64,000 nucleotides of DNA from Vibrio algivorus (GTDB lineage Bacteria > Pseudomonadota > Gammaproteobacteria > Enterobacterales > Vibrionaceae). Position numbers and translations under genes: made by a program. This document shows, in pieces, positions 1-9,183 of this stretch. The first letter of the stretch is position 1. Every line of letters begins with the position of its first letter. The stretch lies in NCBI RefSeq assembly GCF_002218005.2, contig NZ_AP018679.1:744001-808000 (forward strand), in the 5' to 3' direction. The notes beneath the pieces were generated by a model. The model was given only the letters and a program-made list of their open reading frames with translations, ran no database searches and was not told where the DNA came from.

Positions 1-317
1 GTTTAACGACACACTTCAATGCAATGGAAAAAGCGAGTAAAAATAAAGATGCCGATGCTTGGACGTTAGCCGATCTGAATTTTCACGCTTTGATTTTCCA
101 ATCAACCTCCAATGACTTTTTTACCCCTTTTGGTAATGTGTTAACCACGGTTTATCAATGTTTCTTTAACCATACCTCGGTAAGAGGACATTTTTGTATT
201 AAAGAGCATCGTGCGGTTTATCAAGCCATTATGGACAAAGACCCAGAAGCTGCCAGAATGGCTTCTAATATCTTATTGAAAAATAACCACGAGTTGCTGT
301 CGCTCAACCCTGCGTAG
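1..317 (+). CDS. GntR-family (FadR/FCD-type) transcriptional regulator, C-terminal fragment
   Basis: This is the 3' end of a gene that enters from the left edge. The frame is already open at base 3, before the first ATG at 24, so that ATG is not the real start. The visible ~105 residues look like the last helices of an FCD ligand-binding domain: LNFHALIFQSTSNDFF, then EHRAVYQAIMDKDPEAARMA near the end. FCD regulators of the FadR subgroup usually sense small carboxylates or sugar acids. Its position beside the alginate genes, and TNGTNNNACNA-type sites in front of them, make it the best local candidate for the alginate regulator (inference). The DNA-binding domain lies outside the window. Confidence 0.75.
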   Translation, partial: LTTHFNAMEKASKNKDADAWTLADLNFHALIFQSTSNDFFTPFGNVLTTVYQCFFNHTSVRGHFCIKEHRAVYQAIMDKDPEAARMASNILLKNNHELLSLNPA

Positions 318-359
318 CCGACTCTTTGCCGTTTAAGCATCTAGTTTAAGCGTCCATTA

Positions 360-397
360 AAAAAGCTCATTTCATACTGACATGAAATGAGCTTTTT
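360..397. terminator. Bidirectional rho-independent terminator
   Basis: A perfect 16-bp inverted repeat has arms 360-375 and 382-397 around a 6-nt loop. The stem base is A5/T5, so it gives a T-tract in both directions. It separates the convergent regulator (plus) and symporter (minus). Confidence 0.85.
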
Positions 398-444
398 AGT
401 ATTTGAAACCTCTCGTTTTTAAGAGCTAACTTCCCAACAGAAAT

Positions 445-2214
445 TTATTGTCCATTCGAAATAATAGTCTCCTCCGTCACTTGTCTTATCGCCAAACGGC
501 TTTTATACAGGTGATTGCCTGCCCACAAGATCAAGCCGCCTATCACAATGAAAGTTAGCATATCGTAACCGGTTTCAAATATGACACCGACTAAAATAAT
601 CAGCGCACCTAATACTTGCGATAATCGCCCTAAATAAGCACCTTGTTTACCGTCAACCAATGCTTCTTCTTGCGCACTAATGGGTGTAGCAAGGTTATGA
701 TAAAACAGTTGTAATTCTTGCTTACGCACACCTTGAGGCTCTTTATAGAACAGAGAAGATAAAGCAAAGAAACCACCGGAAATTACAATTTGTGCCACCA
801 GCATCGCCACAACCGTTAAATCAACACTTTCACGATGAGTAAAGGCATCTGCACTAAATAACGGCAACAACCAATTCACATCGAACACAAACTGCATAAA
901 GCATGATACTAGCAGTCCTACAACCAAGGTTGCCCAAGCAGACCAATCAGGGGTTTTAACAAACACTAATGCCAACAATGATGGAATCACCAAAGGCATT
1001 TGCAGTAATGCGCCAAATAGCATCATTAAATCAAAGAAGCTGTATTCTTTTATCGAAGCAAACAACAAGGCTGCCCCAATTGAGATTACCCCATTAAATA
1101 AGGTAGAAATCTTACTCATACGCATTTGCTGAGTTTCGGTTGCCTCAGGATTAATCACCGATTGATACACATTACGGACAAAGATCCCTGCATTCCGGTT
1201 CAATGCAGTGGTCATTGGCGCAATCGTCGCGGCAATCATCGCGGCGAGCACTAAGCCAAGTACTCCTTGCGGCATATAGTTTTGGATAAAGAACAAATAC
1301 GCAGCATTGTTAGCGCTTGCACCTAGATTAGGATAAAAAGTTTGTAAATCGACGTGCATGGTTGCCGTCACCCAAGGTGGAATAAACCACATGATTGGGC
1401 CAATCACAAACATTAAACCTGCCACCCAAGCTGCTTTTCTAGCTTCTTTTTCATTAACGGTGACGAGGAAACGGTAGCACGACATCGCATTGTTAGTACC
1501 CATGGTTTGTTTGGCCATAATAAATACCACCCACACCACAAATATCTGCCAGTAATTGATATCGGTTCCCATAAAAGATGGAATTTCAGATTTCTCAATT
1601 AATTCAACCGGACCACCAATATAAATTAACGCGTAAGCACCTACGGTTAAGGTAATTGCCATGAGCAAAACCAATTGGATAACATTGGTTGCAGACACTG
1701 TCCAAGAGCCACCACTCACGGCAATAAAGGTCACTAATATACCAACGCCAATAATAGTGATATATAAATCGATATGAAAAACTGCGGCAACAAAGATAGC
1801 TAAACCATTAAGCCAAATTGCTGCTGAAATGGTGGTTAAAGGAAATTGCAACCAGGTAAATACTTGTTCCGATGTTTTACCAAAACGTTTACGGATCACT
1901 TCCATTGCAGTATCAACACGTAATTTTCGATAACGGGATGCAAAGTACATGGCCGCCACAAAGAAGCCTAAGGCATTACCCCAGAATAGAAACAGTACTG
2001 CTAAGCCATCTTCATACGCTTTAGCTGCTGCTCCTGTGAATGTCCAAGCAGAAAATTGCGTCATAAAGGCGGTAGCCCCTGCCATCCACCACATCATGGC
2101 ACCACCACCGCGAATAAAGCCAGAAGAGGTTTTAGCAAAACGTTTAAATATAAAAGCGGCAACGATAATAAAAACAAAATAGCCTGCAATGATCGAAATA
2201 TCTAAACTATCCAT
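445..2214 (-). CDS. Sodium:solute symporter (SSS family), probable alginate-monomer/uronate importer (ToaA-like)
   Basis: This is a 589-residue polytopic membrane protein with about 13-14 hydrophobic segments and the SSS/SLC5 fold character. Its N-terminus reads MDSLDISIIAGYFVFII, and an inner segment contains WWMAGATAFMTQFSAWTFTG. I chose the ATG at 2214, preceded by GAGG. A longer reading to 2274 would add 20 residues unlike a symporter N-terminus. It lies downstream of two PL17 lyase genes on the same strand. Symporters of this family (ToaA/B/C in Vibrio splendidus) take up unsaturated alginate monomer (DEH). The DEH substrate here is inferred from context and remembered similarity. Confidence 0.8.
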   Translation of the reverse strand: MDSLDISIIAGYFVFIIVAAFIFKRFAKTSSGFIRGGGAMMWWMAGATAFMTQFSAWTFTGAAAKAYEDGLAVLFLFWGNALGFFVAAMYFASRYRKLRVDTAMEVIRKRFGKTSEQVFTWLQFPLTTISAAIWLNGLAIFVAAVFHIDLYITIIGVGILVTFIAVSGGSWTVSATNVIQLVLLMAITLTVGAYALIYIGGPVELIEKSEIPSFMGTDINYWQIFVVWVVFIMAKQTMGTNNAMSCYRFLVTVNEKEARKAAWVAGLMFVIGPIMWFIPPWVTATMHVDLQTFYPNLGASANNAAYLFFIQNYMPQGVLGLVLAAMIAATIAPMTTALNRNAGIFVRNVYQSVINPEATETQQMRMSKISTLFNGVISIGAALLFASIKEYSFFDLMMLFGALLQMPLVIPSLLALVFVKTPDWSAWATLVVGLLVSCFMQFVFDVNWLLPLFSADAFTHRESVDLTVVAMLVAQIVISGGFFALSSLFYKEPQGVRKQELQLFYHNLATPISAQEEALVDGKQGAYLGRLSQVLGALIILVGVIFETGYDMLTFIVIGGLILWAGNHLYKSRLAIRQVTEETIISNGQ

Positions 2215-2335
2215 TGTCGAAAAATACCTCATAGTAAACAGAAAAAACCGGAATACCCAATACCTAGAGACCAAGGTATATAGACATTCCGGCTTAAGTA
2301 AGTTGATTTAGAGCTCCGTTGCCCTTAAGAACAAC

Positions 2336-4480
2336 TTATAACTGAGCCGTTGCTCCCGTCCATTGGTATTGTACGCCGTTGAATTCAACTTTGTGCTCAC
2401 CTTCTGGATTCGGCTTATTAGAAATCGCAAATACGTACTTCTTACCGGTCGTCAAACTGATTTCAACGACAGTCCCCGTCGCGTTATGGCCAATAACCTG
2501 AACGGCTTCAACCAATCCGCGAGCACCAACAGAAGCTTCGATGGATTCATTAAAGTAACCATGCGTTTCGAGTACTGAAGCAAACACATGATCTTTGGCT
2601 TTTTGACGCAAGATCAAAGTAGGCTCTGAGCGTAAGTTGAAATCAGGGTCATTAGCACCAGTGCGTGCAAAGATCACTTGACTGCCTGTTGGTGCTGCAG
2701 AGACTAGGCTGTAGTAGCTAGAATCATGTAACCAACTAACTAATGAGCTACCTTCCACATTACCTGAAGCCACGTTCCACAGGTGCTGATAACCATCTGA
2801 ATCACCTAATGGACGCAACTTGCTTTCCGTTTGGTAGTCAAAATCGGTTCGAATGATTTGTCCTTTATGGTGGTAAGGCAGATCGTATTCATGTTCCGTC
2901 TCTGCAGTAATACGGTATACGTCAATCACAAGTGGTTTTTCAAATTCTTCTAGCTCAGGCAGTAATACGCTACGTTGCATATCAACACCTTCGTAGTACT
3001 CAGAAATAGTACCGCTCATCGCTTGGAATTTTTGATCTTCGGTTAAGAAAAAGTGCTTCTGACCGAATTTAGATTCCGCTAAAGCCGTATTGAAGTTATT
3101 TTGCGTTTTTTGGTCAACGACAACTGTGTTATGTGCCACAGTTTGCTTACAGTAAGACTTATTTTCTGGAATATAACGACCACCAAATTTTGGCTCAACG
3201 TTTACCCAACGACCAAACCCATAATCATGCAGCACTTCATTACCACGGTTAAACACACTTAGATGTAAGCCATCGTAATGACCATGATCTAATGCTGAAT
3301 GATATTGGTGATCGGAACCATGTTGACCAAACCAAATTAGTGCCATGGTGTCATCATCTTTAACATCACGATGACGAAGAATACTCACACCGCCTTTCTC
3401 ACCTTGTGGGCCATCTGTCATAAACAAGCTGCCCCAGTTGAAAGGTTTGATGTCATCTGCTGCTTCAACGGCTTGAGATAGAGTAAGACCTGCTTTATGT
3501 ACCCAGACATTTTGTTGGTGACTGGCCATACCCAACAATACTTCAGTTTGCTCATAGCGGTGGTAACACACAGACGTTGCCATGATCACACCTTCATCAT
3601 TAATACTGATGGTTTTTGATGAATCATTAAGCGCAGGTAGAGTGCCATCTGGAAAAGCGGTTTTAAATACTGCGTATGACGTCGTTTTGATCACTGAATC
3701 GTTAAATTCATAAATGCCCAACTCTGGCTGACGACGCTCAATTGCTTCGGCAAACAAGTAAATTGGACGCAATGAGAAGCGGTGATAGTACGGACCTTCC
3801 ATATAGTAGCCATCTGGCGAGAACAACTGATCCAGTTGAGCCAAGAAGCCACCGCTCACTTTATCAAGCTTCAAACCGTATAGTGCTTTATCAACAGATT
3901 CTTGGTCATTGATGGCGTAACCACAAATACCTACTGCCGCAACGGCCCATAGACCGTGGTTGTGCACAATGTCAAAGTCATGACCGTAAGTCACTACAAA
4001 CATGTGGATCATGTGTTTGAACAGGTCATCTTCAATCTGACGTTTTTGCGACTCTTCAAGCGTGTGGTAAACACAGCTATATGCACATGATGAGTACAGC
4101 ATCCACATATTTTCATTCAATGTTTGGTGGAACAGTTTACCTGGAGGGTTACTGTCGCGGCTTACATTGCTTTCAAGTGTTGGATACACAGTAGCGTAAG
4201 CTGTTAGTAGTTCAACAATGTAGTCACGGTATTTTTGCTCACCAGTAATCAGAAATAAGCGGCCTGCTAAGTCCATATGAATATAGTTTTGCTTGTGACG
4301 ATTATGCTCATAACCACCACCTTCACCATGTCCTGGCACTTCAATACCCACATTTGCCATATATGCATCTGTTTGAGCAATATCGCGAGCCAGTGCATTA
4401 CCTAGCAGAGTATCTTTACCTAACTCTTTTGCCAGTTCAGCCGCTTCTTCAAAATTCATTAATAATGGTTGGTAATTCAT
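2336..4480 (-). CDS. PL17 oligoalginate lyase (heparinase II/III-like)
   Basis: This 714-residue protein acts as an exolytic lyase on alginate oligomers and releases unsaturated uronate monomer. The N-terminal half is the alpha-toroid alginate-lyase domain and the C-terminal half the heparinase II/III-like beta-sandwich. Visible candidate catalytic residues are Asn174-His175 in IVHNHG and Tyr232 in GPYYHRF, matching the Asn-His and Tyr of characterised PL17 enzymes. No signal peptide is visible, so it probably acts in the cytoplasm. The ATG at 4480 has AGGA seven bases upstream. It lies 40 bp downstream of a paralogous PL17 gene and 121 bp upstream of the symporter start, so the three probably form one operon. 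Confidence 0.9.
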   Translation of the reverse strand: MNYQPLLMNFEEAAELAKELGKDTLLGNALARDIAQTDAYMANVGIEVPGHGEGGGYEHNRHKQNYIHMDLAGRLFLITGEQKYRDYIVELLTAYATVYPTLESNVSRDSNPPGKLFHQTLNENMWMLYSSCAYSCVYHTLEESQKRQIEDDLFKHMIHMFVVTYGHDFDIVHNHGLWAVAAVGICGYAINDQESVDKALYGLKLDKVSGGFLAQLDQLFSPDGYYMEGPYYHRFSLRPIYLFAEAIERRQPELGIYEFNDSVIKTTSYAVFKTAFPDGTLPALNDSSKTISINDEGVIMATSVCYHRYEQTEVLLGMASHQQNVWVHKAGLTLSQAVEAADDIKPFNWGSLFMTDGPQGEKGGVSILRHRDVKDDDTMALIWFGQHGSDHQYHSALDHGHYDGLHLSVFNRGNEVLHDYGFGRWVNVEPKFGGRYIPENKSYCKQTVAHNTVVVDQKTQNNFNTALAESKFGQKHFFLTEDQKFQAMSGTISEYYEGVDMQRSVLLPELEEFEKPLVIDVYRITAETEHEYDLPYHHKGQIIRTDFDYQTESKLRPLGDSDGYQHLWNVASGNVEGSSLVSWLHDSSYYSLVSAAPTGSQVIFARTGANDPDFNLRSEPTLILRQKAKDHVFASVLETHGYFNESIEASVGARGLVEAVQVIGHNATGTVVEISLTTGKKYVFAISNKPNPEGEHKVEFNGVQYQWTGATAQL

Positions 4481-4520
4481 GATTCTTTCCTACTTCTTAA
4501 ATCTGGATGGATGATTTGGC

Positions 4521-6701
4521 TTATTTCACTTGTACTTCTAATGAATAGAAGCCATTCCATTGATAAGTTTTGTCATCGACTGAAATTTGATGCACAGTGG
4601 TATCTGTCGCGGCTAATTGATTGCTTACCATAAAAGTAACCACCGATTGTTGCGTTTCAATTTGAATCACAGATCCAACCTCATTATGGGCAATCACACG
4701 TACGTCTTGAACTTGACCACGAGCATTCACTGATTGTTCAAACTCTTCGTTAAAGTAACCATGCGTTTCTAAGACTGATGCAAATAAGCTTGATTGGCCT
4801 TTAGCACGTAAGATAAAGGCAGGCTCACTACGTAAGTTAAAACTTGGATCATTAGCGCCAGTACGTGTGAAAATGACTTCACCATCATTGTTCGAACTCG
4901 TACCTAACCAAGTGTAGTAAGTATTATTTTGTAGCCAACTGACTAAAGCACTGCCTTTAACTTCTCCACTTGCCACATTCCATAGATGTTGATAACCGAA
5001 GTTGTCACCTAGTGTGTCAAGCTCTTGGTGGGCTTGATAATCAAAATTAGTACGAACAATTTGACCTTGATATTGGTGTGAGTAGTCAAACTGATGTGTT
5101 TTGTTATCTTCTGCCGTTAAGCGGTATAAATCGAGCAGCAATGGTGCTTCTAGTTCATCCAGTTTTAGCATGAACACACTACGCTGCATGTCGAAATCTT
5201 GGTAATGATCATTGGCAAAAGCGCTCATACCATTCACTTTTGCATCTTCTACTTTAAAGAAATGCGGCAAGCCATGAACCGTATCTGCTTCATCAATTGA
5301 GAAGTTATTTTGGCATTTCTCATCAATCGTCACAGCGTTATGTGCAATGGTTTGACGGGCATAAGATTTATTCTCATCAAGGTAGCGGCCACCGAACTTA
5401 GGTTCAACATTAACCCAACGGCAGAAACCATATTCACGTAACACTTCTTGACCACGGTTAAAATAACTAATACCTAAAGTATCAAAGTGACCATGATCCA
5501 TACCATGTTGGCCATAGTTCATCACTAATTGGAAGACATCTTTGGTTTCATCTTGCATACGGATAAAACCTTGTGCACCGTTATGACCCGCTGGGCCTTC
5601 ATTTAACTCCACACTTGGGAAAAATGGTAAACCAATATCATCAGGACGCTCATTTTGTGCTTTTTCAAACGCACGAGATAACTCTAGACCACACGCATGC
5701 ATCCATACTTGGTTTTGAATTTTCGCCATACCAAGCAAGTTATCATCTAAACCGTAGTGCTTGCTGTATAAGCTCACCGCGACTTGTACGCCCATATCGG
5801 TAATGCCCATTGTATGAGATGAATCATTTAACGCTGGAAACTCACCATTTGGATAAGCGGTAGCTAAAAGTGTTTGAACCGTATTACCAATCACTTTGTC
5901 TTTAAAGTTATAAATATCTAGCTCAGGCATGTGACGGTGTAAAACTTCTGCAAACACACATAGAGGACGAATCGCAAAGCGGTGGTAGTAAGGACCTTCC
6001 ATGTAGTAACCAGAAGGGGCAAATAATTTAGAGATTTGCGCTAAGAAACCACACTCACCCATTTCTTTTTTGCCAGCGTTAAAGTTATCTAGACCAAATA
6101 CGGCCATTTCTAGATACTCACGTTTATCAATAGCTAAACCACAAATACCTACCGCGGCAACGGCCCACATACCGTGGTTATGAATACGGTCAAAATCATG
6201 GCCATATTTCACGGTAAACATATCAAGCATAGGTAGGAATAAATTGCTTTCTACATGATTACGCTCAGTAAGCGACATAAATCCTTTCACACAAGAATAC
6301 GCCAAGCTCGAATACATTAGCCACATGTGTTCATTTAAGATCTGGTGGAATAAACGACCCGTTGGGTTGGTGTTTTTTTGAATATGGAAATCGAATTGCA
6401 AGTATTTGTCAGCATAGATAGTTAATAGTTCAGCTACAAAACGAGCGTATTTTTCTTCTTTAGTTACTAGATAAAGACGACCAGCAAGGTTCATAAAGTT
6501 ATAGTTTTGCTTATGGCGATTGTGTTCATAACCACCCGCTTCACCATGCCCAGGTACGTCGTAGCCCAGTGTCATAAAGGCATCAACATCTTTTTTAATG
6601 GTCGCAATAGTGTTACCCATCAAACTGTCACGGCCGACTTCTTTCTGTAACGCTTTCACTTCTGCAGTGTTAAGCAATACAGCTGATACTTCATTTTTCA
6701 T
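4521..6701 (-). CDS. PL17 oligoalginate lyase, second paralogue
   Basis: This 726-residue paralogue of the downstream PL17 lyase has the same two-domain layout. Candidate catalytic residues are Asn175-His176 in RIHNHG and Tyr239 in GPYYHRF. I moved the start to the ATG at 6701, which has GAGG six bases upstream; the longer reading to 6725 has no ribosome site and adds eight unlikely residues. No signal peptide is seen. It is probably the first gene of the PL17-PL17-symporter operon, and TTGTATTACTT lies about 50 bp upstream. Two diverged copies may split poly-M, poly-G or length preference, which the sequence alone does not show. Confidence 0.9.
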   Translation of the reverse strand: MKNEVSAVLLNTAEVKALQKEVGRDSLMGNTIATIKKDVDAFMTLGYDVPGHGEAGGYEHNRHKQNYNFMNLAGRLYLVTKEEKYARFVAELLTIYADKYLQFDFHIQKNTNPTGRLFHQILNEHMWLMYSSLAYSCVKGFMSLTERNHVESNLFLPMLDMFTVKYGHDFDRIHNHGMWAVAAVGICGLAIDKREYLEMAVFGLDNFNAGKKEMGECGFLAQISKLFAPSGYYMEGPYYHRFAIRPLCVFAEVLHRHMPELDIYNFKDKVIGNTVQTLLATAYPNGEFPALNDSSHTMGITDMGVQVAVSLYSKHYGLDDNLLGMAKIQNQVWMHACGLELSRAFEKAQNERPDDIGLPFFPSVELNEGPAGHNGAQGFIRMQDETKDVFQLVMNYGQHGMDHGHFDTLGISYFNRGQEVLREYGFCRWVNVEPKFGGRYLDENKSYARQTIAHNAVTIDEKCQNNFSIDEADTVHGLPHFFKVEDAKVNGMSAFANDHYQDFDMQRSVFMLKLDELEAPLLLDLYRLTAEDNKTHQFDYSHQYQGQIVRTNFDYQAHQELDTLGDNFGYQHLWNVASGEVKGSALVSWLQNNTYYTWLGTSSNNDGEVIFTRTGANDPSFNLRSEPAFILRAKGQSSLFASVLETHGYFNEEFEQSVNARGQVQDVRVIAHNEVGSVIQIETQQSVVTFMVSNQLAATDTTVHQISVDDKTYQWNGFYSLEVQVK

Positions 6702-6749
6702 CTTAAACCTCAAGCGACAATACAAATCTAATTAAATCAATTACACCAA

Positions 6750-6760
6750 AAGTAATACAA
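6750..6760 (-). promoter_or_regulatory. Putative GntR/FadR-type operator, site 1
   Basis: Read on the minus strand it is TTGTATTACTT, 49 bp upstream of the first PL17 start. It matches TNGTNNNACNA except at the last base. Confidence 0.5.
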
Positions 6761-6934
6761 TAAGGCTTGAATTTCATCTTTGTTTTTACTAAACGAAGAT
6801 ATGAGTCACATTTATAAACAACGATAACCCTGTGGTTTATCTAGCCTCAAACCTTGATAATTCATGCGTAATCCTATTTTTAATCGTAGCGTTATAAGAA
6901 TTTATTTGACTTAGGTCACGAACATTTAGGCTTA

Positions 6935-6945
6935 TTGTATTACAA
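6935..6945 (+). promoter_or_regulatory. Putative GntR/FadR-type operator, site 2
   Basis: TTGTATTACAA is a near-perfect palindrome (TTGTA-T-TACAA) that fits the FadR-subfamily operator TNGTNNNACNA exactly. It lies 73 bp before kdgF. Confidence 0.6.
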
Positions 6946-7018
6946 ATTGATTTTTGCGCTATGATGTACCCATTAATTGAAATCGAAATGAATAAAAAAA
7001 TTATATTGGAGAGGACAC

Positions 7019-7366
7019 ATGAGCATATTCTCAAGCAACTTTTTTAAGTTTGACGAAAACGAGTGGGAAGTTTTAGGTGGCGGTATTAAGCGTAAGATTG
7101 TTGGCTATACTGATGACCTTATGGCCGTTTATGTTCACTTCGAAAAAGGTGCCGTTGGTGAACCTCATAGCCATGAAATCCATGACCAAATTGGTTATGT
7201 TGCTGAAGGCAGCTTTGAAGCAGAAATTGATGGTGTTAAACAAGTGCTGAAAAAAGGTGATGCATACCTTGCTCGCAAACACTTTATGCACGGTGCCGTT
7301 GCTCTTGAAGAGGGCAGCGTATTACTGGATGTATTCTCTCCAGTACGTGAAGATTTCTTAAAATAA
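7019..7366 (+). CDS. kdgF: KdgF-type cupin, unsaturated uronate linearisation
   Basis: This 115-residue single-domain cupin resembles KdgF, which speeds conversion of 4,5-unsaturated uronate monomers from alginate or pectin into the linear keto form. The metal-binding set is visible: His50 and His52 in EPHSHEIHDQ, Gln57 and His91. Asp104-x-Phe106 sits on the last strand, where KdgF has its active-site acid. The start is clear, with GGAG seven bases upstream of ATG. It is the first gene of a plus-strand operon and ends 21 bp before kdgK. Product of PL17 would pass to KdgF, then a DEH reductase (not in this window), then KdgK. Confidence 0.88.
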   Translation: MSIFSSNFFKFDENEWEVLGGGIKRKIVGYTDDLMAVYVHFEKGAVGEPHSHEIHDQIGYVAEGSFEAEIDGVKQVLKKGDAYLARKHFMHGAVALEEGSVLLDVFSPVREDFLK

Positions 7367-7387
7367 CAGCTTGGATTAGGTGAACAA

Positions 7388-8320
7388 ATGACAACATTCA
7401 ATATTGCAGTCATTGGCGAATGTATGATTGAACTGCAAAAATCAGGCGAATTCCTAACGCAAAAATTTGGTGGTGATACGCTTAATACTGCGTTGTATCT
7501 TGCTCGCCTAACCAAACACACTGCGATTAAAACAAGCTACATTACCGCGCTTGGTCGTGAAGGCTTTAGCCAAAACATGATTGATAGCTGGTCAGAAGAA
7601 GCGATTAATACGCAACACATTCTTCGTTTTGAAAACAAGCAACCCGGTATGTACTACATCGAAACCGATGACACTGGTGAGCGTAGTTTCTATTACTGGC
7701 GTAATGATGCCGCGGCAAAATACATGTTTGACCAAGCGGAGAGCGCTCAACTGATCGAAACATTATCAACCTTCGATGCAGTCTATTTAAGTGGGATCAC
7801 ACTCGCTATTTTGACTGAGCAAGGTCGTGAGCAGTTATTCACATTACTTAGCAAATTGAAAGCTAATGGCAGCAAAGTTATTTTTGATAATAACTTCCGT
7901 CCAAAATTGTGGGCATCGGTTGAAGAAGCTCAACAAGCGTATCTTAAAACACTATCGTTCTGTGATATTGCCTTATTAACATTCGATGATGAACAAGATC
8001 TCTTTGGTGACGACAATATCGAACAATGTATTGCTCGTACTCAAGGTCAAGGCGTTAAAGAGATTGCGATTAAACGTGGCAGCAAAGATTGTGTTGTTGT
8101 AGAAGAAGATAGCATTCAATACGTTGCGACAAAACCGGTTGATAACGTGGTGGACACGACTGCCGCAGGTGACTCATTCAGTGCTGGCTATTTAGCTAAG
8201 CGTTTAAATGGTTACAGCGCAAAAGACTCTGCCCTATCAGGTCATAAAGTAGCAGGCACCGTTATCCAACATCAAGGCGCGATTATTCCAAGTGAGGCAA
8301 TGCCTGATATCGGCTTATAA
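7388..8320 (+). CDS. kdgK: 2-keto-3-deoxygluconate kinase (PfkB family)
   Basis: This 310-residue ribokinase/PfkB-fold sugar kinase phosphorylates KDG to KDPG with ATP. The N-terminal GGDTLNTALYLAR sugar-binding segment is present, as is the C-terminal PfkB signature DTTAAGDSFSAG with its catalytic Asp near residue 262. AGGTG precedes the ATG. It lies between kdgF and eda and so completes the KDG-to-pyruvate branch. A second, diverged kdgK copy lies at 53353-54282 in the anhydrogalactose cluster. Confidence 0.93.
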   Translation: MTTFNIAVIGECMIELQKSGEFLTQKFGGDTLNTALYLARLTKHTAIKTSYITALGREGFSQNMIDSWSEEAINTQHILRFENKQPGMYYIETDDTGERSFYYWRNDAAAKYMFDQAESAQLIETLSTFDAVYLSGITLAILTEQGREQLFTLLSKLKANGSKVIFDNNFRPKLWASVEEAQQAYLKTLSFCDIALLTFDDEQDLFGDDNIEQCIARTQGQGVKEIAIKRGSKDCVVVEEDSIQYVATKPVDNVVDTTAAGDSFSAGYLAKRLNGYSAKDSALSGHKVAGTVIQHQGAIIPSEAMPDIGL

Positions 8321-8322
8321 AT

Positions 8323-8368
8323 ATACTCTTCGTATTTGAAGCTGCAACGTCAATTATTTTGAGTATAT
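8323..8368. repeat. Intergenic inverted repeat (ATATACTC...GAGTATAT)
   Basis: The arms 8323-8330 and 8361-8368 flank a TTTGAAG-x-TGCA core, a type often seen between Vibrio genes. It fills the 113-bp kdgK-eda gap and could act as an mRNA processing or stability element. Confidence 0.4.
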
Positions 8369-8433
8369 AAGAACGCTATTTATAAAAGATCGGTTGAATA
8401 AAAAACCAATCTATAAAATTTAAGGATTTGAAA

Positions 8434-9057
8434 ATGTCTAAATTAGATCAACAACTTGCTGACTTAAAAGTCATTCCAGTGATTGCATTGAACAAAGTTG
8501 AACATGCCCTTCCTCTGGCGAAAGCATTAATGGAAAACGGCATGCCTTGCGCAGAAATTACTTTTCGTACTGAAGCCGCAGTCGGCGCAATTAAAGCCAT
8601 GCGTGAAGCCTACCCTGAAATGCTAATTGGTGCAGGTACGATTTTAACACCTGAACAAGTTGACCAAGCAATAGATGCTGGTGTTGATTTCATTGTAAGC
8701 CCAGGCTTAAACCCAACAACGGTTAAATACTGTCAACAAAAGAACATGCCAATCGTTCCGGGTGTTAACAACCCAAGCCTAGTTGAGCAAGCAATGGAAC
8801 TGGGTCTTAAAACCGTTAAGTTCTTCCCAGCTGAGCCATCTGGTGGCGTTGGTATGTTGAAAGCATTAACTGCGGTTTACCCAGTGAAATTTATGCCAAC
8901 TGGCGGTGTTAGTTTATCAAACATTGATGACTACCTATCTATTCCAGCTGTACTGGCATGTGGCGGTACTTGGATGGTTCCTACATCTCTTATTGATAAC
9001 GAGCAATGGGATGAACTAGGTGCATTAGTTAAAGATGCTGTAGCCAAAGTTAACTAG
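8434..9057 (+). CDS. eda: KDPG/KHG aldolase
   Basis: This class I aldolase of 207 residues splits KDPG into pyruvate and glyceraldehyde-3-phosphate. The Schiff-base Lys129 lies in KTVKFFPAEPSGG, and the general base Glu41 in CAEITFRT. I chose the ATG at 8434, with AAGGA seven bases upstream; a TTG two codons earlier is less likely. It is the last gene of the kdgF-kdgK-eda operon and is followed by a strong terminator. A second copy with the same catalytic residues lies at 52718-53341. Confidence 0.95.
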   Translation: MSKLDQQLADLKVIPVIALNKVEHALPLAKALMENGMPCAEITFRTEAAVGAIKAMREAYPEMLIGAGTILTPEQVDQAIDAGVDFIVSPGLNPTTVKYCQQKNMPIVPGVNNPSLVEQAMELGLKTVKFFPAEPSGGVGMLKALTAVYPVKFMPTGGVSLSNIDDYLSIPAVLACGGTWMVPTSLIDNEQWDELGALVKDAVAKVN

Positions 9058-9063
9058 TTTAAA

Positions 9064-9085
9064 TATACCCAAATAACTGGGTATA
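9064..9085. repeat. TATACCCA / TGGGTATA intergenic palindrome
   Basis: A perfect 8-bp inverted repeat with a 6-base spacer lies just after eda. The TATACCC/GGGTATA ends resemble the 19 kb repeat and are typical of Vibrio intergenic repeats. Confidence 0.45.
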
Positions 9086-9144
9086 AAAGTAATTGTATTT
9101 CCTAAGTACTAGAAGCTTATCATTCTCACCCCGAATGATTTTTT

Positions 9145-9173
9145 GCCCTGACTCCCCTGTCGGGGCTTTTTTT
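9145..9173 (+). terminator. Rho-independent terminator after eda
   Basis: An 8-bp GC-rich stem (GCCCTGAC / GTCGGGGC, one T-G wobble) with a 6-base loop is followed by seven Ts. Confidence 0.85.
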
Positions 9174-9183
9174 ATCCACTTTA

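Larger units (their letters stand above)
6702..7018. promoter_or_regulatory. Divergent promoter region of the alginate catabolic operons
   Basis: This 317-bp region lies between the PL17 operon (minus) and kdgF-kdgK-eda (plus). It carries two copies of a FadR-type operator motif, at 6750-6760 (minus orientation) and 6935-6945. A 65-codon minus-strand ORF here (6837-7034) overlaps the kdgF start and looks like chance. Confidence 0.6.

Noticed and set aside
6837..7034. 65-codon minus-strand ORF in the kdgF promoter
   Set aside because: It overlaps the kdgF start and both operator copies, has no family resemblance and no ribosome site.
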